NCBI GenBank assembly: GCA_035528235.1
Contig: DATKZB010000333.1
Span: 1 to 22,847 of the forward strand
Direction: 5' to 3'
Length of the DNA: 22,847 nt
From: DATKZB01 sp035528235
Lineage (GTDB): Bacteria; Planctomycetota; Phycisphaerae; FEN-1346
This document shows positions 1 through 7,069 of this stretch, piece after piece (the first letter of the stretch is position 1; each line of letters begins with the position of its first letter). The notes below the pieces were generated by a model. The model saw only the letters and a list, made by a program, of their open reading frames with translations, did no database searches and was not told the DNA's origin. The position numbers and the translations under genes are program-made.

Positions 1-2
1 AG

Positions 3-134
3 CGACTGATCCGAAAACTCAGGCGTCGACTGCGACCCATGGGGGCCTTTGCCAACACCCCCGCCGCCGAACGCGCCGTCTTCGGACAGCTCCTCCGATG
101 GCACCTCGTACCTGAAATTACACACAATGCTTGA
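3..134 (+). pseudogene. C-terminal fragment of a possible transposase, cut by the window edge
   Basis: An open frame runs in from the left edge and stops at TGA 132-134, giving 43 residues. It contains RRRLRPMGAFANTPAAER followed by FGQLLRW. This resembles the C-terminal R-R-R-x-R-P-M-x-x-F-x-N...R motif that I associate with some bacterial transposases (IS256/mutator-like or related), but this is from memory of the motif and the fragment is short. Codon use is consistent with coding: GC is high at third positions. The rest of the gene lies outside the window, so whether it is intact cannot be told. No terminal inverted repeat is visible after the stop. It could equally be the end of an unrelated gene. 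Confidence 0.4.
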
Positions 135-157
135 CAGTACCACGGGAGGCCCGGCGT

Positions 158-186
158 TTGACTCCGGCCCGTTCTTAATGTATACT
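158..186 (+). promoter_or_regulatory. Sigma-70-type promoter of the 1340-aa PEP-CTERM gene
   Basis: TTGACT (158-163) and TATACT (181-186) are separated by 17 bp, close to the vegetative consensus and standing out in GC-rich DNA. The predicted transcription start is near 193, leaving a leader of about 320 nt before the chosen start codon at 513. Confidence 0.65.
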
Positions 187-192
187 CCCGGC

Positions 193-512
193 TGAGAGCA
201 GGAGAGCAGGGGTCCCGTTGAGCCATCTTGTGGCCGGTCCGCGGCCACGGGGGGTATTCTATATGCTCAGGGCCGGGCGCGCATAGGCGGCGGCCCTCTT
301 CCAGCGAGCAGCAGTCCTCACATAACGGCGGTGTGCGTCTGTTTGGCGTGGGCGTTCGGGGGAGGTCGAGCCAAGGTGGCTCGGGCTTACTCAGGGCGCC
401 CTTTCTGTTGGCCCGGCGTCGGTTGCGGCCGGGTCGTCGGATGCGACCTGCGCGAGCGGCGCGGGCCGCGCGTGCGGTGTCGAGTGTGATGTGCATGGAG
501 AAGGAGAAGACC
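193..512 (+). other. Long 5' leader of the first PEP-CTERM gene
   Basis: This stretch of about 320 nt lies between the promoter and the start codon. It holds a small inverted repeat, GTGGCC (230-235) with GGCCAC (243-248). The frame of the downstream gene is open back to position 228, but the translated leader is Arg/Ser-rich and has no domain character, so I read it as untranslated. I recognise no known riboswitch. Confidence 0.4.
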
Positions 513-3500
513 ATGACGGCTGGCAGAGGTGCGGCAATCCACCTGGCGGTGATTCTGGCGGTTGGCCTTGGGCCCGTCTGCGGTGCCCAGGCGCTGACGG
601 AGCCCATCGCGGTATCCGGCGACTATGCCCCCGACTGCGGTGGGCTCGAACTGGGCATCATGTGGGGCTCGCCCTGGCTGAACGAGTCCGGCCAGGTGGC
701 CTTCTCGTGCGACCTGTACAACCCCTATATGATGGGGCCGGCCGGATGGGGCGTCTTCCGTTACGAGGGACCGTCGGCCGGCACGTTGATTGCTCGTAGC
801 GGCCTCCCGGCGCCGGGCGGCGGGACCTTCTCCACTGCCGGGGCGATGATTAGGCCGTGTGCGCTGAACCAGACCGGGCAGGTGGCCTTCTGGTCCGACG
901 TGATGGATATGATGCCGACAACCGGCCTCTTCCGCGGCGACGGCGGCAGCACCGTCTCGCTGGTCCGCACGAACGACCCCACCCCGCCGCCGCTGACCGG
1001 GACCTTCAGCATGTTCGACAGCATGGGTTCCCCGGCCTTCAACGACCTGGGGCAGGCGGCGTTCAGGGCCGACGTGCTGGTCCCGGCGTCCGTGCAGGGC
1101 GTCTTCCGGGCCGACGGCACGGTCATCGACGCGATCGCCCTGGCGGGCGACCCGGCCCCCGCGCCGGGTGGCGGCACTGACGGCACGTTCATGATGTTCA
1201 ACCAGGTGCGCCTCAACAACCTGGGCCAGGCCGCGTTCCAGGCCGACACGATGGGCGGCATCTCCTTCGGCATGGGTGGCGTGTACCGCAGCGACGGCGC
1301 CACGGCGGTCTCGATCGTCCGCGACGGCCAGGCGGCCCCCCTGCCGTCGGGCGAGACGTTCATGGGTATGTATGAGTCGCTGTCGCTGAACCAGGCGGGG
1401 CAGGTGGCTTTCAGGGCGAACCTGGTGGGCGGCGTGGCCATGTGGGGCCTCTTCCGGGGCGACGGGGCCACGATTACGCCGCTGGCGGTTGAGTTCCAGG
1501 GCGTGCCCGGCGGCAACGGCGTGTTCTCCATGTTCAATGGGCTCACGTTGAACGACGCGGGGCAGGTGGCGTTCGGCGCTATGCTGACAGGCACCGCCAG
1601 CCCCGGCTTCGACGACGAATGCGTCTACCGGGCCGACGGCGTCACCATCGACGAGATAGCCCGCAAGGGCGACCCCGCTCCGGACGGCAACGGCGTCTTC
1701 GGCATGCTCAGCGTGGTGGATGTCCCTCGGATCAACGGCGGCGGCCAGGTGGCCTTCGTCGCCGACCTCACGGGGACCGCCAATCCCGGGGTCGACAACC
1801 GGGGCATCTACCTGGCGGACGACCAGGAGGTGGTCCAGGTTGCTCGAAAGGGCGACGACCATGGCCTCGGCACCATCATGGAAGTGGGGTTCTCTGGTAT
1901 GGGCGCGCCGATGGCGGGCGACATTCTCCCCACGGTCGTCAACGACTTCGGCCAGGTCGTGTACTCGGTCACGTACGACGATATGACGGGCCCCCACTAT
2001 GGTGTCATCCGGTACACGCCCGACCTGCACTGGCGCTCGGGGGCCGGCGGTTCGTGGGACGATAGCGACAACTGGACCGTCGGCCTGGAGCCGGCCTACG
2101 TCCACCCGGTGATTATCGACCCCGACGTCAACCTGACTGTGACGGGCCCGGCCGCCGCCAGGACCATCGCGTCGCTGGACATCGCCCCCCGGGCGGGCGC
2201 CGCGGCCGGCCTGCTCCTGGGCGCCGGCGGCGACCTGAACGTCTTAAGCCTTATCATCGTGGAAGACGGCGGCACACTCGAACTCCAGAACGGGACCCTG
2301 ACCGCCCCCCAGATGCACCTGAATGACGGCGGCACGTACCAGGGCAGCGGCGGCACGTTGAACGTCAACATGATCTCCCAGGATGGCGGCACCGTCGAGG
2401 GGACGCTCCAGAACCAGGGCACGTTCACGTACCTCAGCGGCGCGTTCAACGGACGCCTCCTGAACCAGGGAAGCGTGCAGTTCTCCGCGCCCGATTTCAC
2501 GGCAGGCGACGGCATGCGCAACGAGGCGGTCCTGTGGCTGTCGGGCATGACCATCACCCTCAACGGCTCGGGACTCGACAACCGCAGCACCCTGACTTTT
2601 CTCGGTGGGTGCACCTTGGCCGGCGACGGCCCGCTCGTCAACAACGGCACGATGGAGGCCTGTGGCCTGGGCATCCTCACGATTGCCGGGACCGGCGGCT
2701 TCGTCAACAACGGCTACTTCACGAACCAGGGCACGTCTGATGCCTTCAATCAGATGGACGTCGTCCTGGCCAACACCGGCCCGAACGCCAACGCCGGCAA
2801 CATGGACCTGGCCACCGGCCGCCTCTTCACGCTCGACGGCGCCGACCTGGCGAACACCGGCACGGTGAACGTGGGCGGCGGCATCATCACCGGCACCGGC
2901 TGGCTGAACAACCTGGCCGGCGGCACCGTCGCCGGGCGCGGCATCATCTCGTCCGGGTTCACCAACCAGGGGCTGGTCGTGGTTGACGCCGGGACACTGT
3001 GCCTCGTCGACCCCTTCCTGAACGAGGGTGCCGTGCGGTTGGCGGCGGCCTCGGCCAATCTGACCGGCGGCAAGGTGACCAACGCCGGCACCCTCGAGGG
3101 ACACGGACAGGTGGCCAGCGACGTCGACAACTTCGGCACCATCGAGCCGGTGGGCGGCGTCCTGTCCCTGAGCGGGGCCCTGGAGAACATGCCCGGGGCA
3201 CTCATCACGGCCACCGCCGGCAACAAGGTCCTCGTGACGGGCGGCCTGCCGGCCAACGACGGCATCATCAGCCTGGCCGGCGGCACGTTCGACAACAACG
3301 GACAGGCGCTTGCCAACGCCGGGCTCATCGCCGGGTACGGCGTGCTGCGCACCGGCGGCCTCAGCAACATGGCCTCGGTCGTGCTCTCCGGCGGAACGGC
3401 CACCGTCAACGGACCCGTCGTCAACGAGGCCGGCGGACGCATCGAGGTGGCCTACCAGCCGGCCGTCTTCAGCGGCGACGTCGTCAACTACGGCGAATTC

Positions 3501-4535
3501 AAGGTCACCGACACGAGCGTCACCTTTGCCGGCACCTACACCGAGAACGGCGTCTATAACAGCGACCCGGCCAGCAGTTACTTCCGCGACCTGTCGGTCG
3601 GCGCGGGCGGGGCCCTGGTGGGTGGCACCGGCGACCGGTTCCTCGTCCGGGGCAACTTCCTCTCAGAGAGCGCGGCCGCCACGGCCTGGAACACCGTCGA
3701 TGCCGACCTCGTCTTTCAGGCGAGCACCTCCGGGCAGCATACGATGGGCGTGACGGGCGAGGACCGCGGCGCGGTCGCCGCCGGATGGGCCGGCAACTTC
3801 GCCTGGGGAAGCGTCGCCGTCCAGGCCGGCCAGACCGTGGCCCTGGCCGACGGTAACGCCACGCCCGGCGGAGCCCTCTACGCCCGCAGCCTGACGCTGG
3901 CCTCGGGCGCGACGCTCGGCCTCGGGGACCTCAACCTGCACGTGAAGGAGCTGGCCAACGCCGGCACGCTCGACCTGACGACCAGCAACCTGGTGGTCGA
4001 CTACGACGTGGCCAGCCCGTTCGCCGAGATCCTCGGCTGGGTGGCCTCGGGCTTCAGGGACGGGCCGAACCATTACTGGGACGGTCCCGGCATCCACTCG
4101 AGCACCGCCGCCGCCGCGCCGCTGACGGCCGTGGGCGTCATCGACAATCAGGACACCGAGGCCGGCATCGGCGGCCTGACGGAACTCGAAGGCCAACCGG
4201 TCGACGCGACGGCCGTCCTGGTGAAGTACACCTGGTGGGGCGATGCCAACCTCGATGGGCTGGTCAACTCGAACGACTACGACCGCATCGACGCCAACTG
4301 GCTGTTCTACGGCAACGGCCAGGGCACGCCGCCCGGCGGCTTCCGGTGGGCGGTGGGCGACTTCAACTACGACGGGCTCATTAACTCGAACGACTACGAC
4401 AAGATCGACGCGGCGTGGTTGCTGTCGGGCGGGGCGGCACTGGGCGGCGGCACGCCCGTTCCGACGCCCGAACCGGCCACGCTGGCCCTGGTGGCCCTGG
4501 GCGGCCTGGCGCTAGCAGCGCGGCGGCGTGGCTGA
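513..4535 (+). CDS. Large secreted beta-helix protein with dockerin repeats and PEP-CTERM tail
   Basis: The start at 513 is chosen because AAGGAG (501-506) lies six bases upstream. It gives a clean signal peptide: a hydrophobic run, then GAQA before LTEP. ATGs at 489 and 495 are alternatives. The protein is 1340 aa. Residues of about 55-500 hold eight imperfect repeats built around L-N-x-x-G-Q-V-A-F, each followed by a GVFR/GLFRGDG strand and an ARxGDPAP-like strand, probably a beta-propeller-like fold. Residues from about 505 begin with a W-S-G-x-G-x-W-x-x-x-x-N-W motif. They continue to about 1180 as N-x-G-T-rich strands typical of right-handed beta-helices or autotransporter-like passengers. 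Residues 1243-1300 are a dockerin-type pair (GDANLDGLVNSNDYD and GDFNYDGLINSNDYD) expected to bind calcium. The last 25 or so residues are PTPEPATLALVALGGLALAA plus RRRG, a PEP-CTERM sorting signal cut by an exosortase. Role is probably extracellular or cell-surface; the ligand is unknown. Confidence 0.88.
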   Translation: MTAGRGAAIHLAVILAVGLGPVCGAQALTEPIAVSGDYAPDCGGLELGIMWGSPWLNESGQVAFSCDLYNPYMMGPAGWGVFRYEGPSAGTLIARSGLPAPGGGTFSTAGAMIRPCALNQTGQVAFWSDVMDMMPTTGLFRGDGGSTVSLVRTNDPTPPPLTGTFSMFDSMGSPAFNDLGQAAFRADVLVPASVQGVFRADGTVIDAIALAGDPAPAPGGGTDGTFMMFNQVRLNNLGQAAFQADTMGGISFGMGGVYRSDGATAVSIVRDGQAAPLPSGETFMGMYESLSLNQAGQVAFRANLVGGVAMWGLFRGDGATITPLAVEFQGVPGGNGVFSMFNGLTLNDAGQVAFGAMLTGTASPGFDDECVYRADGVTIDEIARKGDPAPDGNGVFGMLSVVDVPRINGGGQVAFVADLTGTANPGVDNRGIYLADDQEVVQVARKGDDHGLGTIMEVGFSGMGAPMAGDILPTVVNDFGQVVYSVTYDDMTGPHYGVIRYTPDLHWRSGAGGSWDDSDNWTVGLEPAYVHPVIIDPDVNLTVTGPAAARTIASLDIAPRAGAAAGLLLGAGGDLNVLSLIIVEDGGTLELQNGTLTAPQMHLNDGGTYQGSGGTLNVNMISQDGGTVEGTLQNQGTFTYLSGAFNGRLLNQGSVQFSAPDFTAGDGMRNEAVLWLSGMTITLNGSGLDNRSTLTFLGGCTLAGDGPLVNNGTMEACGLGILTIAGTGGFVNNGYFTNQGTSDAFNQMDVVLANTGPNANAGNMDLATGRLFTLDGADLANTGTVNVGGGIITGTGWLNNLAGGTVAGRGIISSGFTNQGLVVVDAGTLCLVDPFLNEGAVRLAAASANLTGGKVTNAGTLEGHGQVASDVDNFGTIEPVGGVLSLSGALENMPGALITATAGNKVLVTGGLPANDGIISLAGGTFDNNGQALANAGLIAGYGVLRTGGLSNMASVVLSGGTATVNGPVVNEAGGRIEVAYQPAVFSGDVVNYGEFKVTDTSVTFAGTYTENGVYNSDPASSYFRDLSVGAGGALVGGTGDRFLVRGNFLSESAAATAWNTVDADLVFQASTSGQHTMGVTGEDRGAVAAGWAGNFAWGSVAVQAGQTVALADGNATPGGALYARSLTLASGATLGLGDLNLHVKELANAGTLDLTTSNLVVDYDVASPFAEILGWVASGFRDGPNHYWDGPGIHSSTAAAAPLTAVGVIDNQDTEAGIGGLTELEGQPVDATAVLVKYTWWGDANLDGLVNSNDYDRIDANWLFYGNGQGTPPGGFRWAVGDFNYDGLINSNDYDKIDAAWLLSGGAALGGGTPVPTPEPATLALVALGGLALAARRRG

Positions 4536-4556
4536 GGAACACGGTTTCGGAAACTC

Positions 4557-4590
4557 CGAGGGTGGCGGGTCTCCTGACCCGCCACCCTCG
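4557..4590. terminator. Perfect 15-bp stem-loop between convergent genes
   Basis: CGAGGGTGGCGGGTC (4557-4571) pairs perfectly with 4576-4590 around the loop TCCT. It sits between the stops of two convergent genes and could terminate from either side. No T-run follows it, so it may instead be a dispersed palindromic repeat that also acts as a barrier. Confidence 0.6.
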
Positions 4591-4610
4591 ATTCCTGACT
4601 CGCCGGGTGC

Positions 4611-4633
4611 CACTGGCGGCTTGTCCGCCAGTG
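4611..4633. repeat. Second palindrome in the convergent gap
   Basis: CACTGGCGG (4611-4619) pairs with CCGCCAGTG (4625-4633) around CTTGT. With the 4557-4590 stem-loop it makes a double-hairpin module of about 77 bp. I recall similar paired palindromes as dispersed repeats in planctomycete genomes, but this window holds only one copy. Confidence 0.5.
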
Positions 4634-4660
4634 TTCTGTGCTTCAGGGCCCCCCGGCCGC

Positions 4661-5323
4661 TCAATGATGATGGTGGCCGCACGGCGGTGGGGCACCGTCC
4701 TTGGTGACGACCAGAAGCGGGAACACGATGTCGCTGAAGCAGCACGGGATCATGACGGCCAGGACAACGAAGATGAACACCCACCCGGCGTCGTGGACCC
4801 AATGCTCCAGGCCGTAACTCACCATGTAGAGCAGCGAGGCGGCGCTGGAGACCAGCACGTGGGCCGAGTGCGAAAAGAACGTCGCCCGCGTGATGTAATC
4901 GGCAGACAGAATCCCCGTCACCACCCCCACCACCGCGAACGGCAGCACCAGGGCCGGGTGCTCGATTACGCAGATGTGCAGGTGCATGGGGGCGCCCAGC
5001 AGAAAACCGCTCACGTAGGGGATCAGGATGTCGCTGGCCCCGCACACCAGGACCGCGCCCAGCAGGCCCACGATCGACGCCTTCAACCAGTGCCGCTCGT
5101 ATCGCCAGAACATGGCCGTCGTGGCCGTGGCCGAAAAGAGCATGTGTATCGGGTGGAAAATGTGGAACAACTCGTGGAAGGCGTCGCCCAGGCCCTCCTT
5201 GTAGAACGGTTCGCCGATGAACGTCAGGATGGCCACCAGCGCCATCCCGCCCACCGTCGAGAAGATCGAGAACGGCAGGTGCGAGAACAACTCATCCGGC
5301 AGTTGACGCCAAGCGAGTCGCAT
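4661..5323 (-). CDS. Histidine-rich six-helix membrane protein with internal duplication
   Basis: This is 220 aa. The start at 5323 is chosen for the CAGGAG eight bases upstream; longer in-frame extensions upstream are Arg/Pro-rich and look non-coding. Six hydrophobic segments are visible at about 18-37, 57-73, 83-110, 124-141, 152-170 and 180-206. Histidines are clustered: H50, H54, H57, H60 in one stretch, H114/H116, H122, H152/H155, H174/H177 and H217-H220 at the very end. Residues 14-116 and 125-220 appear to be two copies of one unit. Each has L-P-F near its start, then H-x-x-H-x-L-x-S, H-W, a Cys plus S-D-I-(L/V)-x-P segment, and G-A-P followed by histidines. This suggests a small transporter or metal-handling membrane protein. 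I do not recognise the family. It is convergent with the large PEP-CTERM gene and not in an operon. Confidence 0.8.
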   Translation of the reverse strand: MRLAWRQLPDELFSHLPFSIFSTVGGMALVAILTFIGEPFYKEGLGDAFHELFHIFHPIHMLFSATATTAMFWRYERHWLKASIVGLLGAVLVCGASDILIPYVSGFLLGAPMHLHICVIEHPALVLPFAVVGVVTGILSADYITRATFFSHSAHVLVSSAASLLYMVSYGLEHWVHDAGWVFIFVVLAVMIPCCFSDIVFPLLVVTKDGAPPPCGHHHH

Positions 5324-5377
5324 GGGCCATGCTCCTGATCCGGCGGCACGGACAGCCCCGACGGCCGCGTTCCCAAT

Positions 5378-5410
5378 AGTATAGGTACCTGGATGCCGCG
5401 CCGCTGTCAA
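5378..5410 (-). promoter_or_regulatory. Possible promoter of the histidine-rich membrane protein
   Basis: Read on the minus strand, TTGACA (5410-5405) is followed by TATACT (5383-5378). The spacing is 21 bp, longer than ideal; a poorer -10 (TACCTA, 5387-5382) gives 17 bp. Position, about 55 bp before the start codon, is right. Confidence 0.4.
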
Positions 5411-5442
5411 GACCGTTGGGGCGGAGCAGGGGCCCGACCCCC

Positions 5443-5472
5443 TTGTCCGGAAGGCGGCCTGACGCCTATAAT
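5443..5472 (+). promoter_or_regulatory. Promoter with perfect TATAAT and no clear gene behind it
   Basis: TTGTCC (5443-5448) and TATAAT (5467-5472) are 18 bp apart. Transcription would start near 5479, about 395 bp before the next convincing start codon (5875) and upstream of a second promoter at 5762. It may make a long leader, a small RNA or a small ORF message. Confidence 0.45.
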
Positions 5473-5554
5473 GTAATGTATCAGAGGGGCGGCCCGCCGG
5501 GGACGACGGATTGGGCCTTCGGGGCGTGGACGTGCGGGTTCGTTCGGCTGGAAT

Positions 5555-5582
5555 CGGTGTCAGGACACCGCGCAAGGCGCGG
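5555..5582 (+). other. Overlapping hairpins in the orphan transcript region
   Basis: CGGTGTC (5555-5561) can pair with GACACCG (5564-5570). Alternatively CCGCGC (5568-5573) pairs with GCGCGG (5577-5582). The two stems share bases 5568-5570 and would be mutually exclusive. A third small stem is GGGCC (5639-5643) with GGCCC (5649-5653). The arrangement is compatible with a structured RNA; function is unknown. Confidence 0.3.
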
Positions 5583-5604
5583 CCAGCGGTTGGAAGGGGC
5601 GGTG

Positions 5605-5793
5605 ATGGGGCGTCTTTCACTCAAGATGTTGGGCATATGGGCCCGAGAGGCCCTATTGATGGGGTGTGAAGGGCGGTCCAGAGGGGTGCTGGAATGGGCC
5701 GAAATGGCGTTTCTTGGCCAAGAAATGGGCTTTCGGACGGCCGAAAATCTTATTCGGTCGCTTGACAATCGGCAAAAGTGTGCTATATTATGA
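5605..5793 (+). CDS. Doubtful small ORF of 62 aa
   Basis: An ATG at 5605 is preceded by GAAGGGG and opens a frame of 62 codons behind the orphan TATAAT promoter. The product begins MGRLSLKMLGIW and ends NRQKCAIL. I recognise no domain. The end of the frame runs through the palindrome at 5710-5725 and the strong promoter at 5762, which argues against a real gene. It is listed because nothing else explains the upstream promoter. Confidence 0.15.
   Translation: MGRLSLKMLGIWAREALLMGCEGRSRGVLEWAEMAFLGQEMGFRTAENLIRSLDNRQKCAIL
5710..5746. promoter_or_regulatory. Palindromic candidate operator upstream of the second PEP-CTERM gene
   Basis: TTTCTTGGCCAAGAAA (5710-5725) is a perfect 16-bp palindrome. 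TTTCGG (5731-5736) with CCGAAA (5741-5746) forms a second one. Both lie just upstream of the -35 box at 5762, the position expected for a dimeric activator or repressor. Confidence 0.45.
5762..5789 (+). promoter_or_regulatory. Strong sigma-70-type promoter of the 360-aa PEP-CTERM gene
   Basis: TTGACA (5762-5767) is followed after 16 bp by TATATT (5784-5789), in a locally AT-richer patch. The start codon is at 5875, so the leader is about 80 nt. Confidence 0.7.
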
Positions 5794-5838
5794 CAGATTT
5801 TGGAGGTGTTGTGCGGGAGACACCGTAGCGTATCTGTC
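5792..5838 (+). promoter_or_regulatory. Nested inverted repeat at the transcription start
   Basis: GACAGAT (5792-5798) matches ATCTGTC (5832-5838), and inside it GGTGT (5805-5809) matches ACACC (5820-5824). The outer arm overlaps the predicted transcription start, so this is either an operator or a stem in the 5' leader. Confidence 0.4.
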
Positions 5839-5874
5839 TGGTAATTCTGCCTGGCCACGAGAAATGGGTATGCC

Positions 5875-6957
5875 ATGCTGGCTTTTCGGAGCCTTCGGAG
5901 GGGTCTGTTGGTGTGCGCGCTGGCGTTTGTCGCCGGCGGCCTTTGCACGTCCATTGCCGCGGGGGAGCTGACGATCCATCTGCGCCTAGCGGGTGTCACG
6001 GAGAACGGCGGCGGCGTCGTCGTGACCGACCCGTCCGCCCCGATCGAGATGGAGATCTGGGGCGTCGTGACGGGCGCGCCGGGCGACCCCGCCGCGGAGG
6101 GCCTCTGGAAGTTCTACTCGGCCTTCTACACGTCCAATGAGGGTCTGGTCAAGGGCGACCTGTCCGCCGCGTTCATCGAAGAGTACCCGAGCGTCCTGTG
6201 GAGCCTGGGCCTCAGCGTCAGCCCGGGCACGTCGCAGGACCTCGACGACGACGGCGACTTGGACGTTGGGAGCCTCGATTCTACCGATCCCTCGCCGCCG
6301 TGGTTCCAGGTCAAGTCGCCCGCGATGCGCTTGGCCACCAGCGCTTACGGCGACGGTCTTGACGGCGGGTTCAAAGTGGCCACGCTGACGCTCAATGGCG
6401 GCACCTGGGGGCCCGAGTACACCCCCGCCGGCCAGTCGGGCGTGACCGAGATCTGGGCCCTGCCGCGCCATGCGGATCAAGACGCCCTCTGGAAGGAGGA
6501 CCTCGCGGACAGGGCTAATTCGAACGACCCGGAGGCTGAGGACTACGGTGTCCTTGAGGGCGGCGCGAAGGTGCTGCTGGTCGTGCAGTCGGTGGCCGAC
6601 GCGCCGGACGGCGGGCTCGATGGCTTCATGATCGCCCCGGGCGATGCCCCGCTGGTGCTTGACGGCATGGCCTCGACCGGCAGTGTCAACTGGTGGGGCT
6701 GGGACTTTGACGGCGACGGCGAGTACGAGATCGAAAACAGCACGGGCGAGGTGACGGTGACCTACGCCGACCTGATCGCCATGGGACTGACCGAGGAGCA
6801 CGGGAAGTACACCGCCCAGATGGCCGTCGGTTGGGCCGCCAGCGATCCGGTTAACGTGACCTCGGAGGGCTTTGGGCTGACGCTGGTTCCCGAGCCGACG
6901 ACGATGGCCCTGCTGGGCCTCGGCCTGGTGGCGCTGGCGCGTCGGCGCCGCAGGTAA
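5875..6957 (+). CDS. Secreted PEP-CTERM protein with Asp-rich calcium-type loops and PKD-like region
   Basis: This is 360 aa. Residues 1-28 are a signal peptide: SLRR, a hydrophobic run, then SIAAG. The Shine-Dalgarno site is weak, and the start is set by the signal peptide. An acidic loop at residues 122-134 (DLDDDGDLDVGSL) resembles thrombospondin-3 or dockerin calcium loops. Residues of about 258-325 look like a PKD-type beta-sandwich, with W-x-W-D-F-D-G-D-G-E-Y near residue 277. The C-terminus is VPEPTTMALLGLGLVALARR and more Arg, a full PEP-CTERM signal for exosortase processing and surface attachment. No catalytic motif is visible. It is monocistronic by appearance: a strong promoter lies in front and a terminator behind. 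Function is unknown; surface or biofilm-matrix roles are typical guesses for the class. Confidence 0.88.
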   Translation: MLAFRSLRRGLLVCALAFVAGGLCTSIAAGELTIHLRLAGVTENGGGVVVTDPSAPIEMEIWGVVTGAPGDPAAEGLWKFYSAFYTSNEGLVKGDLSAAFIEEYPSVLWSLGLSVSPGTSQDLDDDGDLDVGSLDSTDPSPPWFQVKSPAMRLATSAYGDGLDGGFKVATLTLNGGTWGPEYTPAGQSGVTEIWALPRHADQDALWKEDLADRANSNDPEAEDYGVLEGGAKVLLVVQSVADAPDGGLDGFMIAPGDAPLVLDGMASTGSVNWWGWDFDGDGEYEIENSTGEVTVTYADLIAMGLTEEHGKYTAQMAVGWAASDPVNVTSEGFGLTLVPEPTTMALLGLGLVALARRRRR

Positions 6958-6984
6958 GCCGCTCGGTACAGACGTAACAACCTG

Positions 6985-7017
6985 AAGGCCGCCCCTGCGT
7001 GGGGCGGCCTTTCTTAT
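6985..7017 (+). terminator. Rho-independent terminator after the 360-aa PEP-CTERM gene
   Basis: AAGGCCGCCCC (6985-6995), loop TGCGT, GGGGCGGCCTT (7001-7011), then TCTTATT. An 11-bp GC-rich stem with a T-rich tail lies 28 bp after the stop codon. Confidence 0.85.
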
Positions 7018-7069
7018 TGGACCGGTCGGTGGCCACACGGAGTCGGGGCGGGGAAAAGGAGCGCGTTCG

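Noticed and set aside
513..4535. The large beta-helix protein as a classical autotransporter.
   Set aside because: There is no C-terminal beta-barrel; the protein ends in dockerin repeats and a PEP-CTERM signal.
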